From Sciurus carolinensis (taxonomy: Eukaryota > Chordata > Mammalia > Rodentia > Sciuridae), in the NCBI RefSeq assembly GCF_902686445.1, contig NC_062219.1, forward strand, positions 146,736,057 through 146,800,056: a stretch of 64,000 nucleotides of DNA, in the 5' to 3' direction. Positions within the stretch are counted from its first letter, which is position 1; each line of letters begins with the position of its first letter. The notes under the pieces are model-generated. The model saw only the letters and a program-made list of their open reading frames with translations, was not told the origin of the DNA and ran no database searches. This document shows, piece by piece, positions 34,412-45,233 of this stretch. The position numbers and the translations under genes were made by a program.

Positions 34412-34626
34412 AGCTGGGTACGGTGATGCACACCTGTAATCCCAGCAGCTCAGGAGGCTGAGGCAGGAGGATTGTGAGTTCAAACCCAGCCTCAGCAACT
34501 TGGAGAGGTCCTAAGCAACTCAGCGACATCCTGTCTCTAAAAATAAAATATAGAAAGGGCTGTGGATGTGGCTCAGTGGTTAAGCACCCTTGGGTTCAAT
34601 CCCTAGTACCAAAAAAAAAAAAAAAA
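34412..34626 (+). mobile_element. Full-length squirrel-type composite SINE
   Basis: The B1 half ('ggtgatgcacacctgtaatc' with 'ccagcagctcaggaggctga') is followed by an A-rich joint, an ID half ('ggctgtggatgtggctcagt', 'gggttcaatccctagtacc') and an A-tail of about 17. It is one of the best-preserved copies and shows the order of the two halves clearly. Confidence 0.92.
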
Positions 34627-34835
34627 GCAATAGCCAAAATACCCCCCACGCCAGCTTTACACAGGATGGCTTATAACTTCTACCGTGTCTGTGTAACAAC
34701 GTGCCCGAGGTCAGTAAGCTTCCCTGAATGCCCTTTAAATTTTGGTTCACAGTTGCCAATAAATATTACCAAGTCTATTCTGGAAGGGAGAGAAGCAAAA
34801 GATTAGGAAACCAAAGAGGCCCAAGAGATGATTCT

Positions 34836-35004
34836 GTGCCACTGGGGGCTGAACCCAGGCTCTCTATCAATGAGCTCATCCATCCCCAGTCCTCTGCTGC
34901 TCTTTGAGGGAAGGTCTAAGGTGCTGAAGCTGGCCTCACACTTGTGACCCTCCTAAATCAGTTCCTGGCTTGCTGGGATTATAGGAGTGTGTCCCCAGTC
35001 CTGG
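34836..35004 (-). mobile_element. Diverged squirrel-type composite SINE
   Basis: Reversed ID half ('actgggggctgaacccaggc') followed by a reversed B1 half ending 'tgctgggattataggagtgt'. More decayed than the other copies. Confidence 0.65.
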
Positions 35005-36329
35005 CCCCGAGAGATGATCTTGGTAAGGAATCACTTTCCTCTTGCAGAGGTGAGAGTAGCTGCAGCTGGGAGAGTTGAAGCAGCAGGCCCACACAAAGCC
35101 CAAGCCCTGCTCCCGGCTCTCTGCCTGCTGGGCCACGCCCTAGTGCACTCTGGGAAGGAGCATGGTTTTCAGAGCCAGGCACCCTTTGGGCTTTCTATTA
35201 ATGCTCGTGGCTTGGCTCACAAAGTCATCTGTCCTGTAGAAAACAGTGTCTTCTTCCACAGCTTTCCCACATTCATGATTCTGCTACTCAAGTTCAGCCA
35301 TGTGCACCCTATGCTTCCCTGTGGGCGAGTTAGCCATGCCAAGACGACTTGGACATCCCTCAGGCTAGGCAGGAAACCCCTCAGGGAGACACTGATGAGT
35401 GGAAGCAGCCTGTAGCCCTGGGAACCTCCAGGAAGTGGGACATCAGCTCCCTCTCCCTCGCCTTCTCTCCTTCCCCGGTCTCTCCCTCTGATGCTGAACC
35501 TGCGCCTCATGGCAAACACAGCTGGTGGAGTATTTTAGCTGTGATGATGTCAGCCAATCTGATAGGCTGCTGGATAAGATGACACACCACTGGCAGCCCC
35601 CGGGCCTTGTACTTCTTTTTCTAAGGCATGAAACCAAGCCTCCTCTTTAGCAGACCACAGTCCACTTGCCTAGCTTTCCAGAATCCCTATGCAGCAGGTA
35701 GCACAGCACGCAGGGGCTGCCCAACAGACTGGGAATGTCCCTGACAAACCTATCGCTGATTTGTACCTAGGCTGTCGGCAGAGACTCAGTGATCAGGTTA
35801 TGGGAAAGCAAACAGGCCTCTGACCTTACATGCAAAGTAGTTTTTTTGTTTGTTTGTTTTAATCATATAAGCATTAATTTTGCAAAATTTTGAGCAGCAA
35901 CTACAGACAGGCAGTGAGTTCTGAATAATTGTAACATTTTAAAACAATCTTGACATTTGACTTTTTTTTTTTTTTTTTTTAATCAGAACTTTTGAGAACT
36001 CTTTCTTGGGCTTTACCAAAGATTGTAAACCTACAGCGACATCTCTGCATAAAACAGTATCTGTCAGTTTTGCCATACCTAAATAATAGTAAAATCTATA
36101 TTTTAAAACATGGATGTTGGCATGGTAAGAAGTGACTCTGGCCTCCAAGCTCCTCACCCGCAATTAGCAGCTTGTCCTTGCTCATCAGATGATCATTACA
36201 AGCACCCAAAGCCCTTCAGTTTTTCTCAATCAGGGTTCCTCATTCCAACCACAGAAAATAACTGGAGTGGTAAATTTTCCTTCTTTTTAATTTTAAAATG
36301 CATATTTATATCTATCAAATCTTTTAAAA

Positions 36330-36470
36330 TTAACTTTTTGATTTTGGGATAACTGTAGATTCACATGAAGTTCTGAAACTAATACAGAGATTCCATATGC
36401 TTTTACCCAGTTTCCCTCAATGGCAGCGTCTCACGTACCTACAGACTGACATGGAGTGGTAACTTTCTTA
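36330..36470 (+). mobile_element. L1 3'-end-like fragment
   Basis: 'gataactgtagattcacatg' and 'acccagtttccctcaatggc' resemble a common segment of old L1 3' regions. Confidence 0.45.
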
Positions 36471-36792
36471 ATTGTCCCAAGGACAGTATACGACTTTGAC
36501 ACCTTAGTGTCTTGCTGGCCTGAGAGGATCCATTTCTCCAAGGACTAGCTAATTCCTAGAGAAATAGTCCTCTAGAACTAGTCCCGTTCTAGAAGCGTGA
36601 AGGTTAATTTGGTACAAACACGAGCCCTCAGTGGGGACTTAGGGCCTAATTTTCTAAGCATAGGAGGGAGAGGCCAAGTCTAGGTACTAAGGGGATCCCT
36701 TAATCCTGCGGTGTAGAAGCAATTTGGCTTGCAGGACGGCGGTGGCAGTGTGGCAGGGGTCCCTCTACCCGTGGAACCCTGGCGACCCCTAC

Positions 36793-38640
36793 CTGTGCTC
36801 GGTGCTCCCCGACGGCGAACTGTATCACTGCGACGCCTGGGCTGTGGCTGTCCTCGATCCGCTCCACTGTGCTCGAGTCGATCTTGAGGTCGTTGCTTAT
36901 CTCCGCGCTCTGGATGAAGTCTTCCGTTTTTAAGTCCTCCACCTTCTTGAGCTCTCCGTTGGCCAACTGGATGATGGAGCCTTTCATGAAGTAGGGCGGC
37001 AGCGTGGGGGGCGCCGCGGCGGGGGACGCCACCGACTGCACCACGGGCAGGTGGATCTGGGCCTGCACCATGGCTGGGTAGGCGGCCTGAGTGGCCAGCG
37101 CCTCGGGGTTGAAGTTCTCATTCTTGGCCAGGGCGGTGGTGACGAACGTGTGAGGCACTGCAGCGAACTGGGGCGACGACGTGACTATGGCAGAGGCTGC
37201 CCCCGACGCCTCCATGTCAGTGCTGCCCACCGGGATGAGCAGGGGCTGGGTGCCGGGGATCACCAGGTGCTGGGGCAGGCTGCCGGCGTAGGTGATTGCT
37301 TGCTGCTGGCCGCTCAGGTAGCCGATGACAGGGGGCTGGGTCCCTGCGTAGAAGGCGGTGGCTGGCAGTCCAACGGGGAGAGGCTCTGAAGCACTGTGCG
37401 TGGTCTGGATGACCGTGTGGGGTGACAGCGCGTAGGACCGGTGGCCCGGCTTCCCTAAGTGCAGGCCGCTTTTGTCGTTGAGGGTGGACGGGGAGGCCTC
37501 CCGGTGCGTGGCCTGCTGCACCTCCAGGTCGGCGGCGGGCGTGCTGCTGTTGGGCAGGACCATCACAGAGGCCCGCACCCCCGAGGGATCCCGGCCGCCG
37601 TAGTCCCCGGCGCCGGGGTGGACCACCACGTGCCTGGACTCGTACGGGTGGGGCACCGCCTTGCCGCCCGCCTTGCCCAGGCCCAGGTCTGCCGAGGACG
37701 GAGGCCCGTAGCGCCGGCTCTTCTCCATCTCCCCGTTCAGGACCTCCTTGGCCTGCATGGCCTGCTGCAGCCGGCTGCCCTCGGCTTTCTTGGTGGGCTC
37801 CCGAGGAGCGAAGTGGCCCCCGGAGTCGGTGTACTGCACCACCACCTGCGAGGAGGGCCCCAGCGTGAGCGTGTGCGGGATCATCGTCTGGTGCGGGTGG
37901 AGGTGGACCGGGATGGCCGAGGGCGAGGCCGCGCGCCCGCTGCTCTGCGGAGAGCTGGAAATGTGGACGTACTGGTTCTGCTGGGTGGGTGGCGGGGACC
38001 CGGGGGTGACGAGCCCCGGAGCCCTGCCGAGGTGCTGCGGCTGCGGCGGCTCAACCTTGTGTCCTGGCGCCTGGCTCAGACTGCCCATGTTGGCCAGCAG
38101 CGTGGAATAGGCCTCCAGCTGGGAGCGCTGGGATGGAGTGGTGGCCCCCGCGGCGGAGGCCACCGCACTGGTGACAGGGTTGGCCGATGGGGAGATCAGC
38201 TGCGAAGGGATGAAGCCGGCGTAGGGCCCGCTGTACTGGGAGGACCCGATGAACTGGAAGGTGTGCGGCAGGTGGGCGTACTGCACGGGAGACACGGGAG
38301 TCCCTGACTGCGGGGGAGGGTAGGCCGTGGGCAGCGTGGTGGCGGCGGGGACCGACCTGGGAGCGCTGGGCGGGGAGTAGTCCAGCCCGGTGGACAATGC
38401 TTTGTGTAAACCTATTCCCTGTTGTAAACCAAGCTCCACAGAGGTCCCCGTGGGCCCGTGCCTCCCGCCCCCATGGCCTCGGCCACCAGAGTTGCTGGGG
38501 AGCCATGCCACGCCCTCCGCCCGGTGGTTGTCGCTGGGCAGCGCGGTGGTGGCCTTGTCCTCGGAGGGCCGGCTGGTGGCGGGGATCTCGCGCTTCTTGG
38601 GAGGCAGGCATTCGTTGCTCCGCTCTTGGTTGGATTTCAT
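36793..38640 (-). CDS. ATXN1: Ataxin-1, first and main coding exon (residues 1-616)
   Basis: The exon starts at ATG 38640-38638, with A at -3, and encodes 616 whole codons up to GEHRAQ before the GTAGGG donor at 36792. An in-frame upstream codon at 38661 is GTG, so the ATG is chosen, matching the known N-terminus MKSNQERSNE. Residues 1-200 hold low-complexity Ser/Pro/Gly sequence. At 197-203 (38052-38032) the human polyglutamine tract is replaced by EPPQPQH. The middle contains LNGEMEKSRRYG and a long self-association region. The AXH domain starts near residue 545 (PPTLPPYFMKG) and continues into the next exon. It binds Capicua and RNA and drives dimerisation. The protein acts in the nucleus. 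No frameshift or stop is present. Confidence 0.98.
38032..38052 (-). other. ATXN1: Position of the (absent) ATXN1 polyglutamine tract
   Basis: Codons GAG CCG CCG CAG CCG CAG CAC stand where primates carry a long CAG/CAT run, giving only two glutamines separated by proline. Mouse ataxin-1 is likewise known to lack the tract. No CAG repeat is available here for expansion. Confidence 0.93.
38051..38611 (-). CDS. Alt-ATXN1 overlapping out-of-frame ORF (186 codons)
   Basis: An ATG 29 bases downstream of the ATXN1 ATG opens a second frame of 186 codons, MPASQEARDPRH to PGARTQG, with its TGA at 38053-38051, just where the polyQ tract would begin. Human ATXN1 is known to encode alt-ATXN1, a nuclear protein of about 21 kDa (185 residues) from the same overlapping position, reported to interact with ataxin-1 and poly(A) RNA. 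Start, length and end all agree here. The product is rich in Arg, His, Pro, Ala and Gln and has no recognisable domain. Expression in this species is inferred, and the frame could partly persist because ataxin-1 itself is conserved. Confidence 0.7.
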   Translation of the reverse strand: MPASQEARDPRHQPALRGQGHHRAAQRQPPGGGRGMAPQQLWWPRPWGREARAHGDLCGAWFTTGNRFTQSIVHRAGLLPAQRSQVGPRRHHAAHGLPSPAVRDSRVSRAVRPPAAHLPVHRVLPVQRALRRLHPFAADLPIGQPCHQCGGLRRGGHHSIPALPAGGLFHAAGQHGQSEPGARTQG

Positions 38641-38800
38641 TTTTCGCCGCGCCCCCTCCACGGTGACTGTTTCACTGTCTGGCTGGCTCTGATTTTAGTC
38701 TGATAAACGGAAAGTCACATTTGATTTCTGTAGGGGATCCAGGCTCTTCATGAGGAATCATCTCCCCGTGGGTACACTCGGCCAACAGCAGCTCGGGATT
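38641..38800 (-). other. ATXN1: ATXN1 5' UTR part of the main exon
   Basis: The exon begins after TCTTCCTCTTCCCAG (acceptor G at 38801). Exon length from 38800 to 36793 is 2,008 bases, close to the roughly 2.08 kb human exon 8 once its CAG repeat is removed. The upstream noncoding exons are not recognisable in this window. Confidence 0.85.
38672..38761 (-). CDS. Upstream ORF in ATXN1 5' UTR (29 codons)
   Basis: ATG at 38761-38759 opens MIPHEEPGSPTEIKCDF..., ending with TGA at 38674-38672, 31 bases before the main ATG and out of frame with it. It would be translated before the main frame by scanning ribosomes. The start has G at -3 (GAG ATG A). Whether it dampens ataxin-1 translation is inference. 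The ATXN1 leader is known to be long and rich in upstream AUGs. Confidence 0.5.
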   Translation of the reverse strand: MIPHEEPGSPTEIKCDFPFIRLKSEPARQ

Positions 38801-40703
38801 CTGGGAAGAGGAAGAGAGCAGCGAGGGCGGGAAGGAAAGAGAGAGAAAGGGAAGGAGGGGAAGGAAACAAAAATATCAGCCTCGGGGGGAAAACCGTCCT
38901 CGGCAAGATTAAGACTAAGCCCCTGGATTCAACGTGAATTCCAAAAACCTGATCACAGCCGGAGGCTTGCAGCAGATAAGACACCAGCCACGTTGCTTAG
39001 CACGTTCTGAAGGAGGCCCGTGAACACACTGAGCTGGTAGGAACTTTAAAGCACATACTCTTCCTGTGGAGTTAACAACGCCCCTAAGACATTCTCAAAA
39101 CCCCCTCTCCTTCCGTTCTTCCAGGGCAGACCATGCATTTCTATACCCCAACCCGTGCATTTCTTCTTTCCCTGGATGATACAGCAAATGAAGCCACAGG
39201 AAGGACCCACCAGAAGGTCAGCTGGCCCCTGCCCTTGGAGTCAGGCCCCAGGAGGAGCAGGTTAGGAGTGCTGAGTGGTCATTGCTGGTAATTTCTGAAT
39301 CTTCACCTGCCAGAGCCAGTACTCCCAAGAGTTCACCTGGCTCCAGGTCCAGACTGGAGCTATGTCCCCGCAAGGCACACACCCACTGGCTCAGTAGAGA
39401 CAGCCCAAAATAGTCTGTTCTCTATAACTTTCAAAAGAATTCCCTGTACAGCCACTCATATGGTAACAGAAAGCCAAAAAAATCTGTGAGCAGGCAAAAA
39501 ATGCATTTGATTATAGTTTTAAAAAAACCAAATACGATAATAGGGCTGAGGCAGTGCAAGTTTTCTTAATGAGGGTTACGTACCCCTCATCCTCTGCTTG
39601 CTTTCTCTTCCAGGCTATCTTTGAATTTTCTCCTCATCCCACCCCTCCCTTTCTCCTTGGAAAGGGCAACTCACTAGTGGCACTAGAGATGAGACCCCTT
39701 TCAGACAAATCAGACTCGTGTGTTCAAACCTGGCCATACAAATAGTGACCCTGGAGTCTTATTGACATGTCTCAGTTTCTTGGTAACCACTGGGCTCCAG
39801 TTGCCACTACTGTATGTAAACCAGTGCCCACCTGGCCTGGGACATCTTTGGAACCAATATGAATACACTGAGAAGCAGAAGGGGTGAGAAACCCCATGGG
39901 GGCTGCAGAGGTGAGCAACAGCCTGTGCTGACATCCTGAGAGTTACGGGGCTGGGCCCCGAAAATCGCAGGCCCTTGGGTTCTCCAGACCCTCTCTTTCT
40001 ATGATCACATTTAAAACAAAGGCAATGAGATCGCAGCCTTCAGCTTTCGACTTTGGCCAGGCTGAAGCAACAGTGAGATCCCCCTCCCATCACCTGAATC
40101 CCAAATCTCTCCAATCTGGCGTACACTCCTCCACCCTAACTTGCAACTGTGGGGGGCAATGATTTAGTGACTCTTGCTGGTTTTGCTTCAACATCAATAG
40201 ACACCTGGATGAAATGACAAATGACATAACAGAAAGCTCCTCTCCTTGATGACTTTGAGCAACATAGGAAGATGGAGTTCTAGGAACTTGGTGTCACAAC
40301 ATCAAAGGACGTTTCACACGACAAGAGAGGCTCTTAAAGACTACGAAACAAAAACGAAAAAGACTTGAAATATGAACGCTCAGGAAATGAAGAACCACGC
40401 TGGCATCCAAGGAGCTTTCCCTCCCCACCTGCAGGCCCTAAATAACTTCTCTCTGTACAGCCCTCGTACAAAGAGCGCAGCAGCATGTCATCCATACCCA
40501 GTGCTTACAAATCAATTATAAGGACAGAATAAAATTAGACTACGAAAGCATCAAGAAAGTTGGTCCTTGAAAAGTAATGATAATGACCTTTTATCTTCAG
40601 ACTCTAAGAGTCTGAAGAAAGGGGACTGGATAAGCCCCTGTATTCTCATGTCAGTTAGCAAGGAACAGGCCTTTCTGAGATCCACTAAGAGAGAACTGTT
40701 CCA

Positions 40704-40718
40704 GGCGCCCCCTGCTGG
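40704..40718 (-). promoter_or_regulatory. Perfect CTCF core motif (minus)
   Basis: Minus-strand CCAGCAGGGGGCGCC matches every position of CCASYAGRKGGCRS. Orientation is opposite to the motif at 41664. Confidence 0.7.
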
Positions 40719-41378
40719 TTCCATGTAGAACGGATTCAAAAAACCCCACAGGATTTCATTAGGGACGTTCATACAAGAGTGATATGTCAGAATCTGAAAT
40801 GAGAACATTTGCATACAGTAGGCCCAGCCAGTAAGGGAATAGGTTAATTAGCTCAAGGCAGCTCTGGGGAAGAAAAAACAGAAGCATAAAAGTCCTTTCA
40901 GAGCCAAGTAAAATGTCAAACACATTCAGGAAGGGGCCCATTAGCAATGGAAATGTAAAATGCCAGTACAAGTGAATGCACAACACACCAAACTAGAAAA
41001 CCCCTTGGAAGGTACATTAAGAGCCCAGCTTTCATAAATTCAGGAAAGAATGCTGACTTGCTTCTCAGAAGCACAGGATTTGATTTATATTGTTTATTTG
41101 AGAGAGGCTAGTTTCATGGACCCAAGATGCTAACTGGGTTGGACTTCAGCAAATGGACCATGAAGACTTATCAGCTTTGACACACAAATTCAGATTTATT
41201 CTTCTTGAACATTATCCATTAATAAACAGCATCTTATCTAGAAATTGCCAATGATAAATCAAGGATGCATTTAAAAAAAAAGTCAGAGAGACTTAGGTTG
41301 AACTACATATATCTCAACTCATCCTACTCCTAAGTTTATTGAATAAACCCTTTGTATAAATTAAAAACATCTTTTTTA

Positions 41379-41493
41379 AAAAAGATATAGGGTCTCACTG
41401 TGTTGCCTGGGCTGGTCTGAGGATCACTGGACTCAAGTGATCCTCTTGCCTCAGCCTCCCAAGTAGCTGGGACTACAGAGTGTGTACCCAGCC
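41379..41493 (-). mobile_element. B1/Alu-like SINE
   Basis: Reversed 7SL features: 'gggtctcactgtgttgcctg', 'cctcagcctcccaagtagct' and 'gggactacag', without an ID half. Confidence 0.8.
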
Positions 41494-41663
41494 TTCTCCT
41501 AAATTTAGAACTGTTTTCCAGTGCAACATTGAGGAGCAAGGACTCTCTAATTCTAGGTTATGTGTCACTTCTCTGTGCACTCTGAGCTCTAGTGTGTATG
41601 TACATCTTCCATTGAAGGGGAAACCTGAGGGTCAGAAGTGGATCTTGCTGTATTTTCAGTCAA

Positions 41664-41678
41664 CCACCAGAGGGCGCC
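41664..41678 (+). promoter_or_regulatory. Perfect CTCF core motif (plus)
   Basis: CCACCAGAGGGCGCC matches CCASYAGRKGGCRS at every position. With the minus-strand motif 946 bases away it forms a divergent pair. Confidence 0.7.
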
Positions 41679-42214
41679 ATAGTACACCACCACCACATTA
41701 CTGGTACATTGGGTGATTATTGGGATGAAAGAAGAGGTAATTTCTGAATGTGGAAAAAATAGAGTAGGAAAATGGAGAGAGGGAGGTGAGAGGGAGAGGG
41801 GGGAGAAAAAGGCAAGAAAGAAAGAAGAAAAAAGGAGAATGGGATGCCCACTTTTAGGGTCTCTTTCTAGTTGCAGACCAAAGGGCTCTGTGTCCTAACT
41901 CTCATCTCTGAGTACACCTGCCAACAACAGAAAGATTTCTCTGGAATATGGGCCATACACAACACTGTGAACATTAAGTTACCAAACTACATATGAATCA
42001 CACTGCCTTAAACGCCATTGGAAAAGGGAAAGCGGAAGGGAAGTTAATAGATGAACCAAGACCAGTTTATTCAGAGCTTACTACCTGTGGTTTGTTTGGC
42101 AATCACTGTTCTGAAGACATTCGTCTGAAGCACTTGTGAATATCTAAAATGTAGCTTCTACACTTATATTTATTTCCTTATCAGTATTTTTAAATTTAGC
42201 TTGGTGGTAATTTG

Positions 42215-42330
42215 TCTTTCTCGTCACAGTCTGGTCCTCAGACCAGCAATACCAGCATCCCTGGGGCTTTTCAGAAAGGCAAAATCTGGGCCCTGCCAGA
42301 ACCCGCACATTAACGAGCTCTCCAGGACAT
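42215..42330 (+). mobile_element. MER5-type DNA transposon fragment
   Basis: 'ggtcctcagaccagcaatac' followed by 'cagcatccctggggcttttc' and 'aaaatctgggccctgcc' follows the hAT-Charlie MER5 consensus. Confidence 0.75.
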
Positions 42331-43011
42331 TCAGAGGCACAGTGAAAAGAAACTGAAGATTTCATTTTCTACTTCTAAACTCTTCAGCAAATTAAACACT
42401 GCTGTCCCCTTTCAAACAGAGCAGGCACAAGGAGCCACACTGGGTGCTCCAGGTACACAGAGCCGTCGGAGCCTCACAGGCAAATGGCTGAAGCTCAGTT
42501 GTTGACCGTGGGGTCATTAAACCCAACACAAGTCTGCCTAATAACTGCCCCTTTTCTCCTGACTCCTTTAAAAGCTACAAAGTAACATGTTTTTAAAAGG
42601 CTATTATAAATTCGATGCAATCAATCAACTCCAGGAAGCAAAATTGTTTAACAAAGGAAGCCCATACTTATATCTTTGCTATCATTCCATTTCAAACATG
42701 TTTTCCCTACTATCACAGATCCGGACTGAGAAGGGAAAGGAAAATGAGAAAATTCTGTGCTAGAGAAGTGAGGATATAGGCCTGCTGACTCCCAGTCCTG
42801 CAAACAACAACCAACTGCTCAGAAGAGAAGACACCCCTACAATTCGATGCATAAAGCCCTAACTCTGCCTTCCAAGGCAGCGGAATAGACCAAGTGGCCC
42901 TGCCTACACACGCGACCCTGGGTTTCTCAGCTGAAGTGAACTCATGGCTGCTTGGGGGTCTTTCCATGCACAAACAGCAGGAGAAGCAGATGCACTTATG
43001 CCTTCCTGATT

Positions 43012-43325
43012 TGAAAATCTGGAACCTGAAATGCTACAAAGTCTGAGGTTTTTGGAGTGCTGACATGACACCACAAGCAGAAAATTCTACACCTGAGTTC
43101 ATGTGACTTGCAGCCAGAATGCAGGTATGCTAAAAATATTATATCAAATGACCTTTAGGTGATGTGGGTAAGGAGTATGTGCAACAAATGAATTTGTGTT
43201 TCAACTTGGGTCCACCCCCAAAGTATACCATTATGTGTGTTCGAACATTCCAAAAAAATTCAGAACCTAGAAATCTTTTGGTCCCAAGCAGTTTGGGTAA
43301 CGGATACTTAACCTATACTGGAAAA
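43012..43325. mobile_element. Tigger-like DNA transposon
   Basis: 'gaaaatctggaacctgaaat' and 'gctacaaagtctgaggtttt' at the left and 'cttttggtcccaagcagttt' with 'gggtaacggatactta' at the right are related to the copies at 27.7 and 57.5 kb. Confidence 0.65.
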
Positions 43326-44829
43326 TGTGTATGACCCTTGAGGAGACACAACACCTGGATGTAATGCCAGAGGACACCAGGACAGGGCAAGGACTCTTGA
43401 AGTCCTAACTCACCAGTCTCCTTCCAGTTTTATTATGTCACCAGAGGGGAAGGTGTGTGTAGTGCCCAGGCAGAAGGCACCTCAGAAGCCCAAACCTGGC
43501 GTTCATGGAGTATCCAGGGTGGAGAAGGTGGGCTGGATGACGGCCATAATTAGATACTTTACTGATTGACAGAGCAGGTCCCAAAGGAAGTGGATCACAC
43601 ATTCGTTCATCAAACGCTGTGTTTCTTGGAGGTACAGCGGACCTTAATTGTTCAATGTCGGCGTGAAGCAAATGGCAGGCTACGACTCTATTTTAAGTTC
43701 TATTCTATTCCACATTTTATTAGTGTTTTGGTTATCATATTTAGAGGAAACAGAAGGCTGGAAGGTACGCTTAATGTGTTGGTTAATATTCAAATATGTC
43801 CTCAGACGCTGGAAGCAATGGCACAGAACCAAGAAAATTAAGATTAATGAGAATAAATACAAGTGCCTACCCTTGGTGTCAAGAGTGCAATTAGCCTGGT
43901 AATAAGGGGTGGAGAGATCTGGCTTCGGGATGGTTCCCATGACAAAGCCCAGGAGTTTCCTATTTCACGAGACACTCAGTATGCACCAGTAGTTTGGTAG
44001 GATTCTTAAATGGCTGAAGTAATTATAAGTTTCATTTAAAAAACACATTGTTCAGAAGTAAGGAATAAACACTGTGACCATAGATGGCACTGGTCACACC
44101 CCTACTAATGAGCAGCTGACCAGGTACACTGGACAACAGGGCGTGTCCAGGGTGGAGTGGCAGGTTGGCGAGGGATCTGGGGGCAAAGCAGCTGCCAGGA
44201 TCTGCAGCCTAGGTACAGGATGCTCGGCACCATGAGAAAGAGGCAGGCTGCCCACTGAGGCAGGCCCTGCGCCACGCACGCAGAGGACGACGTAGACCAT
44301 CAGGACGAACCGGGGAGCCCTGCCTTGGTTGGGTGTTTGAGCTATTTATCTATATTTCTTCCCCATTGCGAATATTTTGAGACTCTGATTCCATCCTATT
44401 CCAGATGGCTTGCTTGTGAGAATGGCCTACTTTCAAATTTCCTTCCGACTCTGTCCTCAATGGAGATGGTTATTGGTTTTGTCTTCTGCGTCTAACCTGG
44501 AGCTTCCCTGGGCAGGTAGAAAGGGATAAAGTCCCCATCCAGGCCCACCCAGGCCAGGAACCGGCCACGGAGTGGACAGGTGCCAGGGTGATTTGGAACA
44601 GCAGGCTGCCTGCAAGCCTCAACCCAACACACTTGGGGTTTCCACCCTGACTGCACCCCCGTGGTCTTGCTCCTCCAAAAGTGTGGCGAGCAGAGAAAAT
44701 CAAGGGATGACATGCGACTTGTAATCCATGCTGGAGAGAGGCTACGCAAGCACCCAGAACAGAAAGGAGAGAGAAATAGTGGATATATCTTCATTTCTAT
44801 CATTAATAAAATAGTAGTGGATTGATTGA

Positions 44830-45233
44830 GACTTCCCCCGCCCCAAGTCATGCCCACCTGGAACCCGTGAAGGTGACTTTAAAAGGGTCTTTGCAGACAT
44901 AACTAAGGATCTTGAGATGACATCATTCTGGATTATCCAGATGGGTCCTAAATTCAACCACAAGCATCCTTAGAAGGACAAAGATTTGAGTCACTCAGAG
45001 GAAAAGTCGTGGTGAAGGCAGAGGCAGAGATGGGAATGACATAGTCCTGTCCTAGGCCAAGGGACACCTGGAGCCATGAGAAACTGGAAGAGGCAAGGAA
45101 GGCCTCTCCCGTGAGGGAGCACAGCCTTGTCAACACCTTGATTCTGAACTTCTACTTCCGTAAGGATAAGAGAAAAGAAGAATAAACTTCTGTTATTTTA
45201 ACCCACTGCAGCAGCTCAAGGAAACTAATACGA
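44830..45233 (+). mobile_element. MLT1-like MaLR LTR
   Basis: 'gggtctttgcagacataact' with 'aaggatcttgagatgacatc', then 'actggaagaggcaaggaagg' and 'caccttgattctgaacttct', and ending 'ggaaactaatacga', follows the MLT1 LTR from 5' to 3' with its AATAAA near 45180. Confidence 0.85.

Larger units (their letters stand above)
23958..36792 (-). other. ATXN1: ATXN1 intron between the two coding exons (12.8 kb)
   Basis: It runs between a GTAGGG donor (at 36792) and a TGTCTCTGCAG acceptor. It holds an L1/HAL1 ORF1-derived fossil (about 25.66-26.8 kb) with an ID-like SINE inserted, further ID and composite SINEs, a Tigger-like element split by a MaLR LTR (27.66-28.31 kb), an AATAAA-bearing LTR-like block (30.6-31.2 kb), long T-runs and a TG microsatellite. 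The stretches 28.3-29.6, 32.7-34.4 and 35.0-36.3 kb show nothing recognisable. ORFs of up to 190 codons occur but none resembles a known protein. Confidence 0.9.
38801..44829 (-). other. ATXN1: ATXN1 intron upstream of main exon, proximal part
   Basis: No exon was recognised. Contents are a B1-like SINE (41379-41493), a MER5-type fragment (42215-42330), a Tigger-like element (43012-43325) and two perfect CTCF core motifs (40704-40718 minus, 41664-41678 plus). The interval 38.8-40.7 kb shows no identifiable element. Confidence 0.75.

Noticed and set aside
37459..38307. 282-codon open frame on the plus strand
   Set aside because: It is antisense to the GC-rich ATXN1 coding exon and has the composition expected of a codon shadow (Gly, Arg, Val, Leu); no protein family is recognised.
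38641..38661. N-terminal extension of ataxin-1 from 38661
   Set aside because: The upstream codon is GTG, not ATG, and the known ataxin-1 N-terminus begins at the ATG at 38640.
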